From: Gymnogyps californianus
Lineage: Eukaryota; Chordata; Aves; Accipitriformes; Cathartidae
Assembly (NCBI RefSeq): GCF_018139145.2
Contig: NC_059487.1
Coordinates: 5,477,792 to 5,541,791 of the forward strand
Length of the DNA: 64,000 nucleotides
Direction of reading: 5' to 3'
Shown here: one piece after another, positions 39,487 to 49,201 of the stretch
Layout of the letters: the number at the start of each line of letters is the position of its first letter
Position numbering within the stretch: position 1 is the stretch's first letter
Translations under genes and position numbers: made by a program
The notes under the pieces: generated by a model
Databases searched by the model: none
Seen by the model: the letters and a program-made list of their open reading frames with translations, nothing else
What the model was told of the DNA's origin: nothing

Positions 39487-39532
39487 GGGCGGGCAGGCAG
39501 GGCGGGCAGGCAGGGCAGGGCAGGCAGGCAGG
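39487..39532 (+). repeat. GGGCGGGCAGGCA minisatellite and G-quadruplex motif
   Basis: The 13-bp unit GGGCGGGCAGGCA occurs twice exactly (39487-39499 and 39500-39512) and continues as degenerate GGGCA/GGCA units. Six G3 runs fall in 39487-39520 with loops of 1-6 bases, so it satisfies the canonical four-run quadruplex rule. It marks the left edge of a GC-richer zone. Confidence 0.85.
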
Positions 39533-39893
39533 TGCTCTGAGGGGGGGACGAACAGTGGCCCCCAGCCCCAAGCAGCACCTGGGTGACCAGACACCCGCTG
39601 TGGCTTCACATCACCCACCCCACCTGCATTTCTGACCATGGCAGGTCATCGCTTCCCAGCAAAGGCATCAGCCACGCAGTCCCCCACCTAACCCTGTTTT
39701 CAGAAGTGCTTGGCACAGGGTTAACGTTATTGCTATTAATGCTTCTCAAATGATTTTCTATTTATTTTTTTTTTTTTAGCCACAGGTTTCATGGCAGCTG
39801 TCAGGCTGTCCCTAAGTGCCTTTGAAAACCCACCTGTAATGCAAAGTTAAATGTTGTCTTAAGTCACACTTCAGGCTCTCTGGTTTGCTGTTA
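39533..39893. other. Non-coding stretch, nothing recognised
   Basis: Starts GC-rich then returns to AT-rich. A run of 13 T lies at 39765-39777. Confidence 0.5.
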
Positions 39894-39948
39894 GAAAAGA
39901 AAAAAACAAAAACAAAACAAAAAACCCAAGAAAACAAACAAACAAACC
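39894..39948 (+). repeat. A/C-rich simple repeat
   Basis: An interrupted array of AAAAC and AAAC units, including AAACAAACAAACAAAC near its end. Length-variable low-complexity sequence. Confidence 0.85.
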
Positions 39949-40265
39949 CTAAAAAATCCCCGTGCTGCCATCTTAGCACTGAAATTTATTTTCCCTTATA
40001 ATTTCCATAATTGTCTGAGTCTTCAGGTGCCATATGACAGATCGCACCCTGTAATCATGGCTATGATCCTTGAACAATTATTTATCCTCTTCCTCCTCGA
40101 GCTCTTTGTGGGGGCACAATGTTCATGGGGGTGAAAGACCTGTATCAGTTTAATCCCTCTGTCTTTTCCTTTTGTGCTTGGGTGCATTCAATACTTTTGT
40201 CAGATGTAATTATATCTGGGTAATGAGGAGATGAGTTCTGAGCCAAAGTTGAATAGTTACAAGGT
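39949..40265. promoter_or_regulatory. Possible conserved non-coding element
   Basis: Complex, repeat-free sequence with TGTAATCATGG, CAATTATTTATCC and ATGTAATTATATCTGGGTAATGAG cores of homeodomain type (the last at about 40204-40227; the string is given as a description of spacing). The call is from texture and motifs only. Confidence 0.2.
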
Positions 40266-42060
40266 GTGTGAGCTTGTCCCACACACAGAGGCAGGAATTA
40301 CAGGCTGAGGAATAAAGTTTTCCTTGTCAGTGTGATCTGAGAGGTGTCAGAGGAGCAGCAGCTACCACGAACAAAACAAGCCCAGGGCTGATTTGACCTG
40401 GCCCTGTATGCAGATGGCAGAAAGCGCCTGGATCCTAACATTTGCTTAGAAGAAAGGTATATAAAAAAAGGAAGAAGCAATACAGCATGTCTATTCATTA
40501 AAAAAAAAGATATTTTTAGCAGAGGCCCCAACTTCGTAAAAATCATCCACACCTAATTTAACAAGCCATGCCAGTAAACTCAGGAGGGGCTGGGATATAT
40601 TGTCTTAATGCCACAATTGCCCACCTCACCCCAAAAATGCCTCCAAGACACCAGGGTTGCACCAGATTTGCACAGGCAGCTGAGAGCAGAGTCACTCCGT
40701 CCAAGTGAGCGCCAGGCTCGTTTTTATAGCTGGGTTTTTTTTAATCCCCTGGTTTTGTGTGAATTCTGCTGAAGGGGAAAGGGTGTGGAGGAGTCAGTGC
40801 TGGAGCTCCTAAAGGTGTAGCATCCAGCAGCTGCTCAGGAAATCTCTGAAATCCCCACGTCACTGGGCTGGGAAGGGCAGCGAAGGGAAGTACAAAAGCC
40901 GCTACCTATTCACTGCAGCCAAAGGTGTTTCCTTTAGCTCCTCTTTCTGAATGGGGCGGGGGGGGGAGAGGTGGAAGGAGCAGCCAAAAAACCTGAGCAG
41001 GCAGCTCGATGCTTGTTTTAAGAGAAGCCACTTTCCCAGGGAAAAAGGGAGCATTAACCCTTCAGCTCGCGGGATGCACGCTGACACCCCTGAGTGTTTG
41101 GACAGGAAAGCAGCATCTCTGCTGGGGCTGGCACCCTTGCCTGGGGGTCACACACAGCTCTGTCTTCTTCCAATCCCCCTGCCCTGAGGGTCTGCAGGGG
41201 CCCGGATGCTGCAATTGTGTAAATTTCCAGTATTTTGCTCATTTAGGAATTAGGGCCATTGCTTACTTCAGCGTGGCTTTAGCAGGTCATGTCTTGCCCC
41301 TCTCTCAGAGAGAAAAAGTGAAAAAGAGTGATTTACTAGAAAGGATGATAAAATCTTCAGCATGATGTGATACTTGACCTGTCACCCACAGCACCGCTGC
41401 TGGCATGTGCTGGAACTGTGTCTGAATAGCACCAGAAGGACACCAGTGGTAAAAGGAAAAGTTTCACTTGGAAGTAAAACTCTCGGTATCCTCAGAAATC
41501 AAGTATTCTCAACAACGACAAAAAATGTGTGGATATTCATGTCATTCATTCCACATCCACCTGATTTCAGAGAAATGTCAAATTTCTCTCAAACCCTCCT
41601 TGCCCCCCCAAAACACCTCACTGAACTAAAATCTTCGACCCACTTTGACTCCTGTTCTCTTCATTGGGGTAACTTTGGAAAATACGAGTTTATTAGGTGG
41701 TGTCTCAGCAGCATCTACGTCACTCATTGCAGCGAGTTCCGCAGAGTATGTTGAAACACGTTGGTGCTGGAGTTGAAGAAAGTTTTATGAAGAAGCAATT
41801 GTTTTTCCCATCTGGCTTCACCCGAGTGCAGCCAGGATAAAGCTCCTCACTCATACACCTTGGCTTTTTGCCTGCACAGGGTCTCCTAAATACCCTGTGG
41901 GTGGGGAACAGGGGCTTTTCCTTTCCCACCAGCTGACCCATCATAGCCAAACCACTCCAGTTTTAAACTATTTTTAAATCCAAAGGCAATCCAGCTGATG
42001 ACGTAATGATTGTGGGAGCGATGCCACACGGGGCACCTGGTGAGACAGCTAAGAAAAAGC
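40266..42060. other. Non-coding stretch, patchy GC
   Basis: GC-richer between 40860 and 41240, with a GGGGCGGGGGGGGG tract at about 40955-40967. Open frames on both strands overlap and no protein is recognised. Confidence 0.5.
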
Positions 42061-42370
42061 CCGGACAGTTCTCCAAAACCCTGCCAGCATCAGGAACAGC
42101 CCCAGGGAGCTACACGGGGTGCATCCCGGCTACATGCAAGCACCGGCGCAGCAAGCGGTGGTCTGCACCCCGCTCTGCCCCGCGCAGATGCCGGCCCACA
42201 CCCTGCTTCCTTCCCTCGCACAGCTGGCGGGTTCGGCCAGCTTCGCTGGGTTTTTACCAGGCTGCCTGGACAGAAAGCTTCGGAGGAGGGTACGGCCGTT
42301 TGCAGCATTGCACAAGGACTGGAAACGCTGTGCTGGGGAGAGGACTGGGGAGAGAAGCCGATCGCAGTGG
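42061..42370. promoter_or_regulatory. Small CpG-island-like patch
   Basis: By hand count this 310-bp stretch holds 20 CpG dinucleotides at roughly 60% GC. That gives an observed/expected ratio near 0.7, which passes the usual island thresholds. Open frames of 160, 149 and 127 codons run through it on the plus strand in all three frames, so coding cannot be argued from openness. It could be an orphan CpG island, an unannotated promoter, or a GC-biased patch. No TATA box or clear initiator is seen. Confidence 0.4.
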
Positions 42371-43593
42371 GCTGCTTGGGTCTGGGTTTCAGGTTTGTTG
42401 CTTTGCTGTTTGTTGGTTCTTCAGGGACGTGTTACAGCCTGTGGGAGCATCAGGCTTAGTCCAGAAGGTATGGTCAGTGCTGGGCTGAGAAAGCAGCTGT
42501 AACTGTCGCAGCCTGGACGTGCTTTTTAACATGTCAGAGATGTCTCCTGGTGTCTGACAGTCTTCTTGCCCAATGCATGCATGTCCCATAAAAAGCATGC
42601 TGTCATAGGGGAGAGCGGACCTTCCTGGGGTTTCTTGCCTCCTCCAGCTCCAGAGATAGCACTGAGCTCCGGAAAAGGAAGGTGATGGCTCTCTGGCCAT
42701 ACGCTTTTGCCATAAATCCCATGATAATTCACTTTTGTGTGGGGAATTGGAATAACACTATTTTTTTATAAAGCTTTTAGCAAGTGTAGTTTGTATACTT
42801 TTTTTTTTTTCCCTTTGTTAAGACATTTCCAAGTGGTCTGCTCCAGCCTCAGCACACAGGCAGCCTGAACACTGTGCTCCCAAAAGCCGTGGGAGATTCT
42901 CCACTGGCTTTAAGAACGTTGGAGCAGCTCACCCATTTTCATATCCACAGCCAGGTCGCTTCTAAAGCAAGATTGCAGGGGTGATATTGCTCTGCAAAGC
43001 TGGGCACTGGAAATGCAGGTGCCTCCTTGTTATATTACTTTGTTGGAAATGTTTATGGGAACGTTTGAGGGAAAGGTGGCTTCATCTCTCCAATTACTGG
43101 GAGCTGCTTTCTGTCCTACAAGCCCAAGGCCTGAGGGTGCATCCAAAGCAAAAGGATCAGGAAGAAAAAAGCAGGAGTGCGAATTTTGTTTAAAAGCTTC
43201 AGTAAATGTATATGTACTTCATTTTTCCCCAGAAGTGTGCAGTTCCGATCAGGCTTAATAAAACCCCTTGAGACCTAGGGATGTGGTAAATACAAACCAG
43301 AAAGAGTGATGCACCCCTGTAGCTTCTTCATCAGCACCAAGCACACATGGTCCCATCACATACCTTGCACTGTGAGAAAACACAAGAGAACACACATGCT
43401 ATATCTTCACTCATTAATGAGTATGTAAGTGTCTTTTTATTATGACCTGAATTAAAATGGATTATGATTCAGGGACACCAAAACTTCAGCAGCATGAAAA
43501 GGATTTTCTGCCCCTGCCCCAGCAGCAGCACCCTGCATGGTCAGAGCGTGTTGCTTCAGTGCCTCTCTCCCCTTCTTCTCACCTCCCCTCCAG
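42371..43593. other. Non-coding stretch, nothing recognised
   Basis: Unique sequence with a T run at about 42789-42801. No gene, RNA or mobile element is supported. Confidence 0.5.
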
Positions 43594-43734
43594 CCTCTGC
43601 AATCTCCCTCCCAAGTGATGGGTCTCCCTATTCAAGTCTCAGACTTGCAAACCCCCTGTGCTACTCAGAGCCCCTCAGACTCTGAGGGACATTGCTGTCC
43701 ATGCTGTGACCCAGCCTTGGACGTGAAATGGAAG
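43594..43734 (+). CDS. Weak candidate internal exon
   Basis: A strong pyrimidine tract with CAG ends at 43593, and GTATAT follows at 43735. The 141 bases between read as 47 codons with no stop, beginning PLQSPSQVMGLPIQVSDLQT and including CCPCCDPALDVKWK. The length is a multiple of three (phase 0 to 0). The region is GC-rich, which lengthens random frames, the donor is poor beyond GTA, and no family is recognised. It is probably chance. Confidence 0.12.
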
Positions 43735-45089
43735 GTATATGGTTTATGTAGGGACAGAGGGTTCAAGGAGGATATTGGCCCCTTTCCCAAGCCTGGTGAA
43801 GTCAGGGAAAACTCCTCCCATCACTCCAATGGGGTTTAGTAAGAGCCTTTCACGAGCACGATCTGTGGCGTGCTCCTGCCTGCTCGCTGGCCGCTCTGAC
43901 CCAACTTGTCGAGGGCCTGATGTCCGGGCACTTTGCTCTTCCCAGAGCGTGGAAGGGAGGATATGAAAGAGGATGTTACAGAGTCGGGACAGTAATTTTG
44001 TCTCTTGGCATCCTGCTTTGATAAGAGGAGAAAAAAAAGAAAAACCACCATAACTAGCATTTTCAGGACAAACTGCCTGGCAACAGCTCTAAAAAGAGGA
44101 GGAAAAAACCCAAATGGCTCATTAAAATTAGATAAAAGCATTTAAAACCGCATAGCCTCAGAGCCAGTGAAAGCCCAAATGCTGGGCAGGACACACAGCT
44201 GCAGAGCGGCCCGTACCTCCAGAGGAATAAACCCCTGAATAACGCTGTGGTATCCTGGCAGCACGAAGAATAGTTATTTGGGTGTCCTGGCTTTTAGAAG
44301 CCGCTGTCCTGGCTGCTGGTTTCCAGGAGAGAAGGTGGCCCTGCCCCAGGTCTCCGTGCATTGCCACTGCCTCGGGTAGCCACCCTGTGCCCCGCTCGCT
44401 ACCGCTCTGTAAAACTCTCTTTCTTTTTGGTGTGGTGGCTGAGGAGCCCGGGGGTGGTAGCAGGAGGGCTCAGGCATGTCCCAAAATTGGTGTGCATGAC
44501 TCTGGAGGGGCAGGTGGCTGGGGGAGCATTGCACGTCTGTGGGAAAGTTGCTTCTTCTGCAGCTGGGTGCTTTGAAGGCAGTGAGGGGCTGGCCGAGCCC
44601 ATGGGCACAGCCGGGCGCGTGGGGCTGGTGTGCAGGAGAACCCCGAAGGCTCTGATGCTCCTCTGAGTCACCGTACCTCCTCCTCGCTTGATGGTGAAGA
44701 AGCACTCATGGCTTTCCAAGTTACTCTGATCAGAAATGAAGGCAATGCCCACAGCACGTCCGCTACGCCAGTCCCTGCTGAGGGTAGGCAGTGCCAAAAC
44801 TCACACGTTTCAGGGCTGGGCACGAGTGGCTTTGCTTTGTCTTTTTGCTTTCACCTGCAGAAGCCAAAAGCATTAATAACCCATGGCGGGGAGCACAGGG
44901 CAATCTTCCTTCTTGGGCAACATACAGGCCTACACCAAACACCAGTGTCTGAGCTTGCATGGGGTGTCTCACCTGGTTACCAAAGAAGGCAAGCAATCCT
45001 GCATCAAAACAACACAAACAAACAAACACCATCTCTCTCTGGTGCTTTGTAGGTGAGCTACAAGTAAACAGCAATACCCATGATCAGTT
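43735..45089. other. GC-rich non-coding stretch
   Basis: 44160-44900 is GC-rich with many overlapping open frames on both strands (up to 143 codons on minus). An (AAAC)n-like piece lies near 45010-45028. No gene is recognised. Confidence 0.5.
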
Positions 45090-45330
45090 AGACAGTCGTG
45101 TTTAATGAGATCTATTTTAGAGATTAACTACCGAGTTTAAAACTCATCATGCTGCTGCTATTTGGTCGGTCTCAAAATATTGTGGAAATGAAAATAATTA
45201 GGCTGCAGGTTGCAGTAACTGTTAGGAAATAGTGGCAGAACAATGAAAGAAATGTTGAAAAGAAGAATTTCAGTATGAGGCCTATGACATAGTAAAAATC
45301 ATTGGTTAATAGTATGCTAATCAAAACATC
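45090..45330. promoter_or_regulatory. Possible conserved non-coding element
   Basis: AT-rich but complex sequence with GAAAATAATTAGGC, TGTTTAATGAG, GTATGCTAATCAAAAC (octamer/homeodomain-like) and no simple repeats. Suggestive texture only. Confidence 0.2.
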
Positions 45331-45980
45331 ATAGAGAGTCGCGATTTCATATGGAGAGGTGGCAGGGAAACCGTACTTAACTAAATAAGGATCAGCCAGT
45401 CTTAGTACAAGTTAGAGACAAATCCTGAAATGACTGAATGAGCAAATAGCAACTGTTTCCGCTGGTACTGCCTAAGCACATTATTTTTTTGTTTTCATGA
45501 AAAAAAAAAGGGTCAGGTTTGTGCAAAAATTAAAAAATGGCATTTTCCATTGCTTTTTTCAGGCTTGAAAATGGACCGTAATAAAGAATGATTTTAAAAA
45601 TGTTCTCTTGTTCAGGAGAAGCAAAAGAAAAAGCGTTGTCCATCCTGAGTCTGAGCTGTCCATCCAACAGCCTGAGCTGATTAACGAAGTCCACACCTTT
45701 CACAATAGAAAACGGCAGCATGCCTGGCCCTACGCTCCCTCCTCTCTCTGTCCTCAGGGAGATTAGGTCATCGAAGCTTCATTGAAATGTTGTTTTCCAG
45801 AGATTCTGCAGGCAGGTTGGTCCTAAAGGAAAAGTGCATTGATTTCAAGGTATAAGGACATACGGAAAATCAGAGCGTTTTGCTTCCCTAGCTCCACTGC
45901 AAAAGCTGAACGTGATGCTTCCAGGGGGTTCTCATTGTAACCCTAATGGCACTGCCAGGAGACATGGCATTATTTTGCAG
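45331..45980. other. Non-coding stretch, nothing recognised
   Basis: Unique sequence with T and A runs near 45484 and 45500. Confidence 0.5.
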
Positions 45981-46084
45981 TTTTCACTGCAGTTACGATC
46001 ACATCCCCCAGGAAATGCTCAGACAATTGCTCCAGTATTTTGTTGTTGATCCTTGGCAGTTCCAGGTAGCAACAAGGGACTCAG
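45981..46084 (+). CDS. Weak candidate internal exon
   Basis: AG acceptor-like sites occur at 45980 and 45992, and the consensus donor CAG then GTGAGT falls at 46085. The frame starting at 45982 reads FHCSYDHIPQEMLRQLLQYF, then VVDPWQFQVATRDS, without a stop. Entry would complete a codon with one base; exit leaves one base. The good donor is the main attraction. No family is recognised, the open frame continues past the donor, and a chance GTGAGT is common. Confidence 0.15.
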
Positions 46085-47179
46085 GTGAGTCCCCCCGGGA
46101 CCTAGGACCTGCAAGGAGAGGACACTGCCAAGGGCTTCATCGTCCTGTGGATTAACTGAACAGTTGTGGGGACACCTGCCAGCTTCTCATAACCAGACTG
46201 GAAAAGTACAAGCCTGAGATTTGTCACATCTGCCCTCCTGCGTGTCTAATTATTTGCCCATATATTGCATGGCACTGCTGGGGAGTCCTGGCAAGCCCGC
46301 GAGACGTCTGCTCCTTCACTCAGACTGGAGACTCACACAGAGTGGGATTGTGTAACGTAATAAAAGCGATCCTAGAACAGCGTATGTCCGATACACCTGG
46401 ACTGGTTTGCAAAACAGGTGTGTTTTTGGCTGGGCAGGGTGGATCTGGCTGCACCTAGCATGTCGGGTGGCATCAAAGGAGGCACAAGGTTGAAAGTGGG
46501 TGAAGGACACAAAAGGCAGGGTTGGGAGAAAAGCTTGGGTGGAGGACGAGAAGCGGGAGAGGTGGCAGATGAGAGGCTGGATTGTGGGCCACGGTAGCGT
46601 TATGCTGTACTCTGCAACGCTGCCTAAGGAATTAGCTGGAGAGTGAGTGTGGAGAGAAAGGCAAGAGTTGTGCCAGAGCAGAAGCATTTATTAGATGCAG
46701 TGAACAAATGTGCCACCTGTGCCCCGGGTGTGCTCAGGCGCTGAGAGCCTGGCTCCCCATTACTGGGGGCTTCCCTGCACCTAGGGGTGCCCAAAGCACC
46801 TCGGTGTCCTGCGCCTCCGATCACCCAGACCCTCCCCAAAAGCTCACTTTCCAGCTCTCTTCCCCCGGCTGATTTTCCCTGGCAATGCTCTTCGGGACAG
46901 GCAGCAGCGCTCACTCCTGTTTGATGTGACAGAGGCAGCCCAAGCTCAGACGGGGCACAACCGGGGCTTGTCTGGGTGCAAGGGGTTGGCAGGAGGCAGC
47001 AAAGGGATGATTCAAGGACTGGCACTGCCTGCTTCAAGCCCAAGAGGAGAAGGAGCTTTTCCACACACAGCGTATCCCGTCACCCCAACAGACTGACTTG
47101 TCCGGACCAGTCGGTGGCCTGTGTACAGCAATTAAACTTCACCGAAATGGTAAAGCCATTCTCTATAAATCCAGATCCA
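46085..47179. other. Non-coding stretch, GC-rich part
   Basis: 46700-47130 is GC-rich with a 146-codon minus-strand frame that has no recognisable motif. The rest is unique sequence. Confidence 0.5.
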
Positions 47180-47430
47180 AACTGAGTATTTTTTATGACG
47201 GAGGCCACAGCTTAATATAATTAACTGTGACTTACACGCTGGTTACTCTGGTGTGATGTCAGCTTCTTCACACTGTTTATTTTAATTAAAACAGAAATTG
47301 TAGGTCTTGAGTGCTGGTAATTACAGCCCGTGGACTCAATTTGCCAAAGCCCCTAATTAACCTGCTATGTGTCTACCTGACTTGAGGTGTTAGTTGAAAC
47401 ATGACTGGTGCAGTGGCATTATGTTGTCTG
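47180..47430. promoter_or_regulatory. Possible conserved non-coding element
   Basis: Contains CTTAATATAATTAACTG, TTTATTTTAATTAAAAC and CCCCTAATTAACC, three TAATTA/TTAATTA homeodomain-type cores within about 150 bases, in otherwise complex sequence with a TGATGTCA-like CRE half site. Regulatory function is inferred from motif clustering only. Confidence 0.28.
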
Positions 47431-48054
47431 CAGTGATGGAAATACAGTAGGAAGACATGACAGGCTCTGTGATGGGGGATCCATATTTTAAGCTATTCTG
47501 CATGACATTCCTTTCACTTTTATGTAGATTACCAGTTTCCTACCTGAGACTTTGTAAGTGATAGACTAGCTGAGAAAATGGATTTGATGAGAAGTACCCC
47601 TTTTCCAGAATAATTGCCTCCTGTATATGCTCAGCAGGGTTTGGAAATCTGATATCTTTGTGGCAGCAGATTGCAGCAGGGCAGGTGGACAGGGCATGCT
47701 CCTGTGAGGATGTCTTTGCCTCTGGAGAAAGGCCGGTCATCTTTCACCTTAATGCTTACAAATGCTTCTGCCCGGCCTTGGCAGCTCCCTCTGCCTCGAG
47801 ACACTTTAAAATGCAAGTACTTCTCTCCCAGTTCAGCCACAAACTCACATCATTCAAGTCCCTCTTTAATTTCCCATCTTGTGTCTGCTATCACATTTAA
47901 TGTATTCATTCCCCCAATAAAGGATCTGCATATTCTCTTGTTCCTGTATCTCCATAGCTACTCTAGTTTCTCTCTTCTTGACTTGTGCAGACCACCCAGA
48001 TGTTTCACCACCAGTGCAACAGGGAGTTTTGCCATTGCCTATAGTGGCCCAGAT
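47431..48054. other. Non-coding stretch upstream of the LTR
   Basis: Unique sequence with no supported feature. It ends at the left target-site duplication of the LTR. Confidence 0.5.
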
Positions 48055-48059
48055 CAGGG
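48055..48059. repeat. Left target-site duplication of the LTR
   Basis: CAGGG immediately before the LTR end TGCGGTGGG. The identical five bases follow the other end at 49197-49201. Confidence 0.75.
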
Positions 48060-48242
48060 TGCGGTGGGTTGACCCTGGCTGGAGGCCAGGTGCCCACCAA
48101 AACTGCTCTATCACTCCCCTCCTCAACTGGACAGGGGAGAGAAAATATAACGAAAGGCTCGTGGGTCGAGATAAGGACAGGGAGATCACTCACCAGTTAC
48201 TGTCACGGGCAAAACAGACTCGATTTGGGGAAATTAATTTAA

Positions 48243-48248
48243 TTTGTT
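48243..48248 (-). terminator. Degenerate LTR poly(A) signal position
   Basis: On the minus strand the sequence is AACAAA, one change from AATAAA. It lies about 190 bases before the 3' end of the LTR, followed by the conserved-looking AATTTCCCC region. I infer it is a mutated poly(A) signal because I recall AATAAA at this place in related copies. Confidence 0.3.
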
Positions 48249-48352
48249 AACAATCAAATCAGAGTAGGATAATGAGAAATAAAACCTAATCTTAAAAACA
48301 CCTTCCCCCCACCCCTCCCTTCTTCTCGGGCTTAACTTCACTCCCAAATTCT

Positions 48353-48982
48353 CTACCTCCTCCCCCCCAGCAGCGCAGGGGGACGGGGAATGGGGGCTGC
48401 AGTCAGTTCATCACACGTTGTTTCTGCCGCTCCTTCCTCCTCAGGGGGAGGACTCCTCACACTCTTCCCCTGCTCCAGCGTGGGGTCCCTCCCACGGGAG
48501 ACAGTCCTCCATGAGCTTCTCCGATGTGAGTCCTTCCCACAGGCTGCAGTCTCCACGAACTGCTCCAGAGTGGGTCCCTTCCACGGGGTGCAGTCCTTCA
48601 GGAACAGACTGCTCCAGCGTGGGTCCCCCGCGGGGTCACAAGCCCTGCCAGCAAACCTGCTCCAGCGTCGGCTCCTCTCTCCACGGGGCCACGGGTCCTG
48701 CCAGGAGCCTGCTCCAGCGCGGGCTTCCCGTGGGGTCACAGCCTCCTTCGGGCATCCCCCTGCTCTGGCGTGGGGTCCTCCACGGGCTGCAGGTGGAGAT
48801 CTGCTCCACCGTGGACCTCCATGGGCTGCAGGGGACAGCCTGCCTCCCCATGGTCTTCCCCACGGGCTGCAGGGGAATCTCTGCTCCGGCGCCTGGAGCA
48901 CCTCCTCTCCCTCCTTCTTCCCTGACCTTGTGTCTGCAGAGCTGTTCCCCTCACATCTTCTCACTCCTCTCTCTGGCTGCAA
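48353..48982 (-). other. Open frame inside the LTR, 209 codons, probably not a gene
   Basis: A 209-codon minus-strand frame fills the repeat array of the LTR. The product is rich in W, R, G and P with recurring PWG, PTLEQ-like and TPWKG-like pieces, one per DNA repeat. The opposite strand is open over the same stretch (48390-49025, 211 codons), so the openness comes from the stop-poor GC-rich repeat. It matches no retroviral protein known to me. Automated annotation of bird genomes could turn such frames into hypothetical proteins. Confidence 0.5.
48470..48900 (-). repeat. Internal tandem array of 40-52-bp units within the LTR
   Basis: On the plus strand a TGCTCCAGCG-like core recurs at 48471, 48561, 48610, 48658, 48710, 48761, 48802 and 48882, with weaker copies near 48512 and 48842. 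Each is followed by variants of TGGGTCCC, CACGGG and CTGCAG. Spacing is 41-52 bases, or about twice that where a degenerate unit intervenes. The units are diverged from each other, so the array is an old property of the family rather than a recent expansion in this copy. Confidence 0.8.
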
Positions 48983-49006
48983 AATGTGCAGGTTTTTTTC
49001 CCCCTT

Positions 49007-49016
49007 CTTAAATATG
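49007..49016 (-). promoter_or_regulatory. TATA-like box of the LTR
   Basis: The minus strand reads CATATTTAAG, about 180 bases inside the LTR 5' end, a reasonable U3 position. Initiation would be expected around 48980. Whether it is active is unknown. Confidence 0.45.
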
Positions 49017-49196
49017 TTATCATAGAGGTGCTACCACTGTCACTGATGGGCTTGGCCTTGGCCAGTGGCAAGTCCATCTTGGAGCCAGCTGGCATCGGCT
49101 CTATCGGACATAGGGGAAGATTCTGGCAGCTTCTCACAGAAGCCACCCCTGTAGCTCCCCCCCTGCCCCAAAACCTTGCCATGCAAACCCAATACA

Positions 49197-49201
49197 CAGG
49201 G
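49197..49201. repeat. Right target-site duplication of the LTR
   Basis: CAGGG, identical to 48055-48059, directly after the LTR terminus AATACA. Confidence 0.75.

Larger units (their letters stand above)
48060..49196 (-). mobile_element. Solo LTR of an endogenous retrovirus, avian
   Basis: In minus orientation the element begins TGTATTGGGTTTGCATGG and ends CCAGGGTCAACCCACCGCA, so it has the TG...CA ends of an LTR. It is flanked by an identical 5-bp duplication (CAGGG). A 5-bp duplication is the usual size for ERVL-type integrases (class I usually makes 4, class II 6). No gag, pol or env coding, primer-binding site or second LTR adjoins it, so it is a solo LTR left by recombination between two LTRs. 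Inside are a TATA-like box (49007-49016), an array of GC-rich repeats and a decayed poly(A)-signal position near 48243-48248. I recognise it from memory as a repeat abundant in neoavian birds and do not assign a database name. Its precise ends and duplication suggest it is not very old. Confidence 0.88.

Noticed and set aside
39894..39948. A/C repeats here and at 34425, 23294 and 63016 as a CRISPR-like or dispersed array
   Set aside because: They are plain AAAC/AAAAC microsatellites without unique spacers.
42006..42502. Three overlapping plus-strand frames of 160, 149 and 127 codons
   Set aside because: All three frames are open together, which is explained by stop-poor CpG-rich composition rather than coding.
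44274..44705. 143-codon minus-strand frame with basic composition
   Set aside because: GC-rich region with several competing frames on both strands. No motif recognised.
46624..47064. 146-codon minus-strand frame starting with a leucine-rich stretch resembling a signal peptide
   Set aside because: Composition-driven openness. No downstream domain, and no splice or promoter evidence.
48282..48287. AATAAA on the plus strand inside the LTR as a poly(A) signal
   Set aside because: It lies antisense to the LTR orientation set by the TATA-like box and termini.
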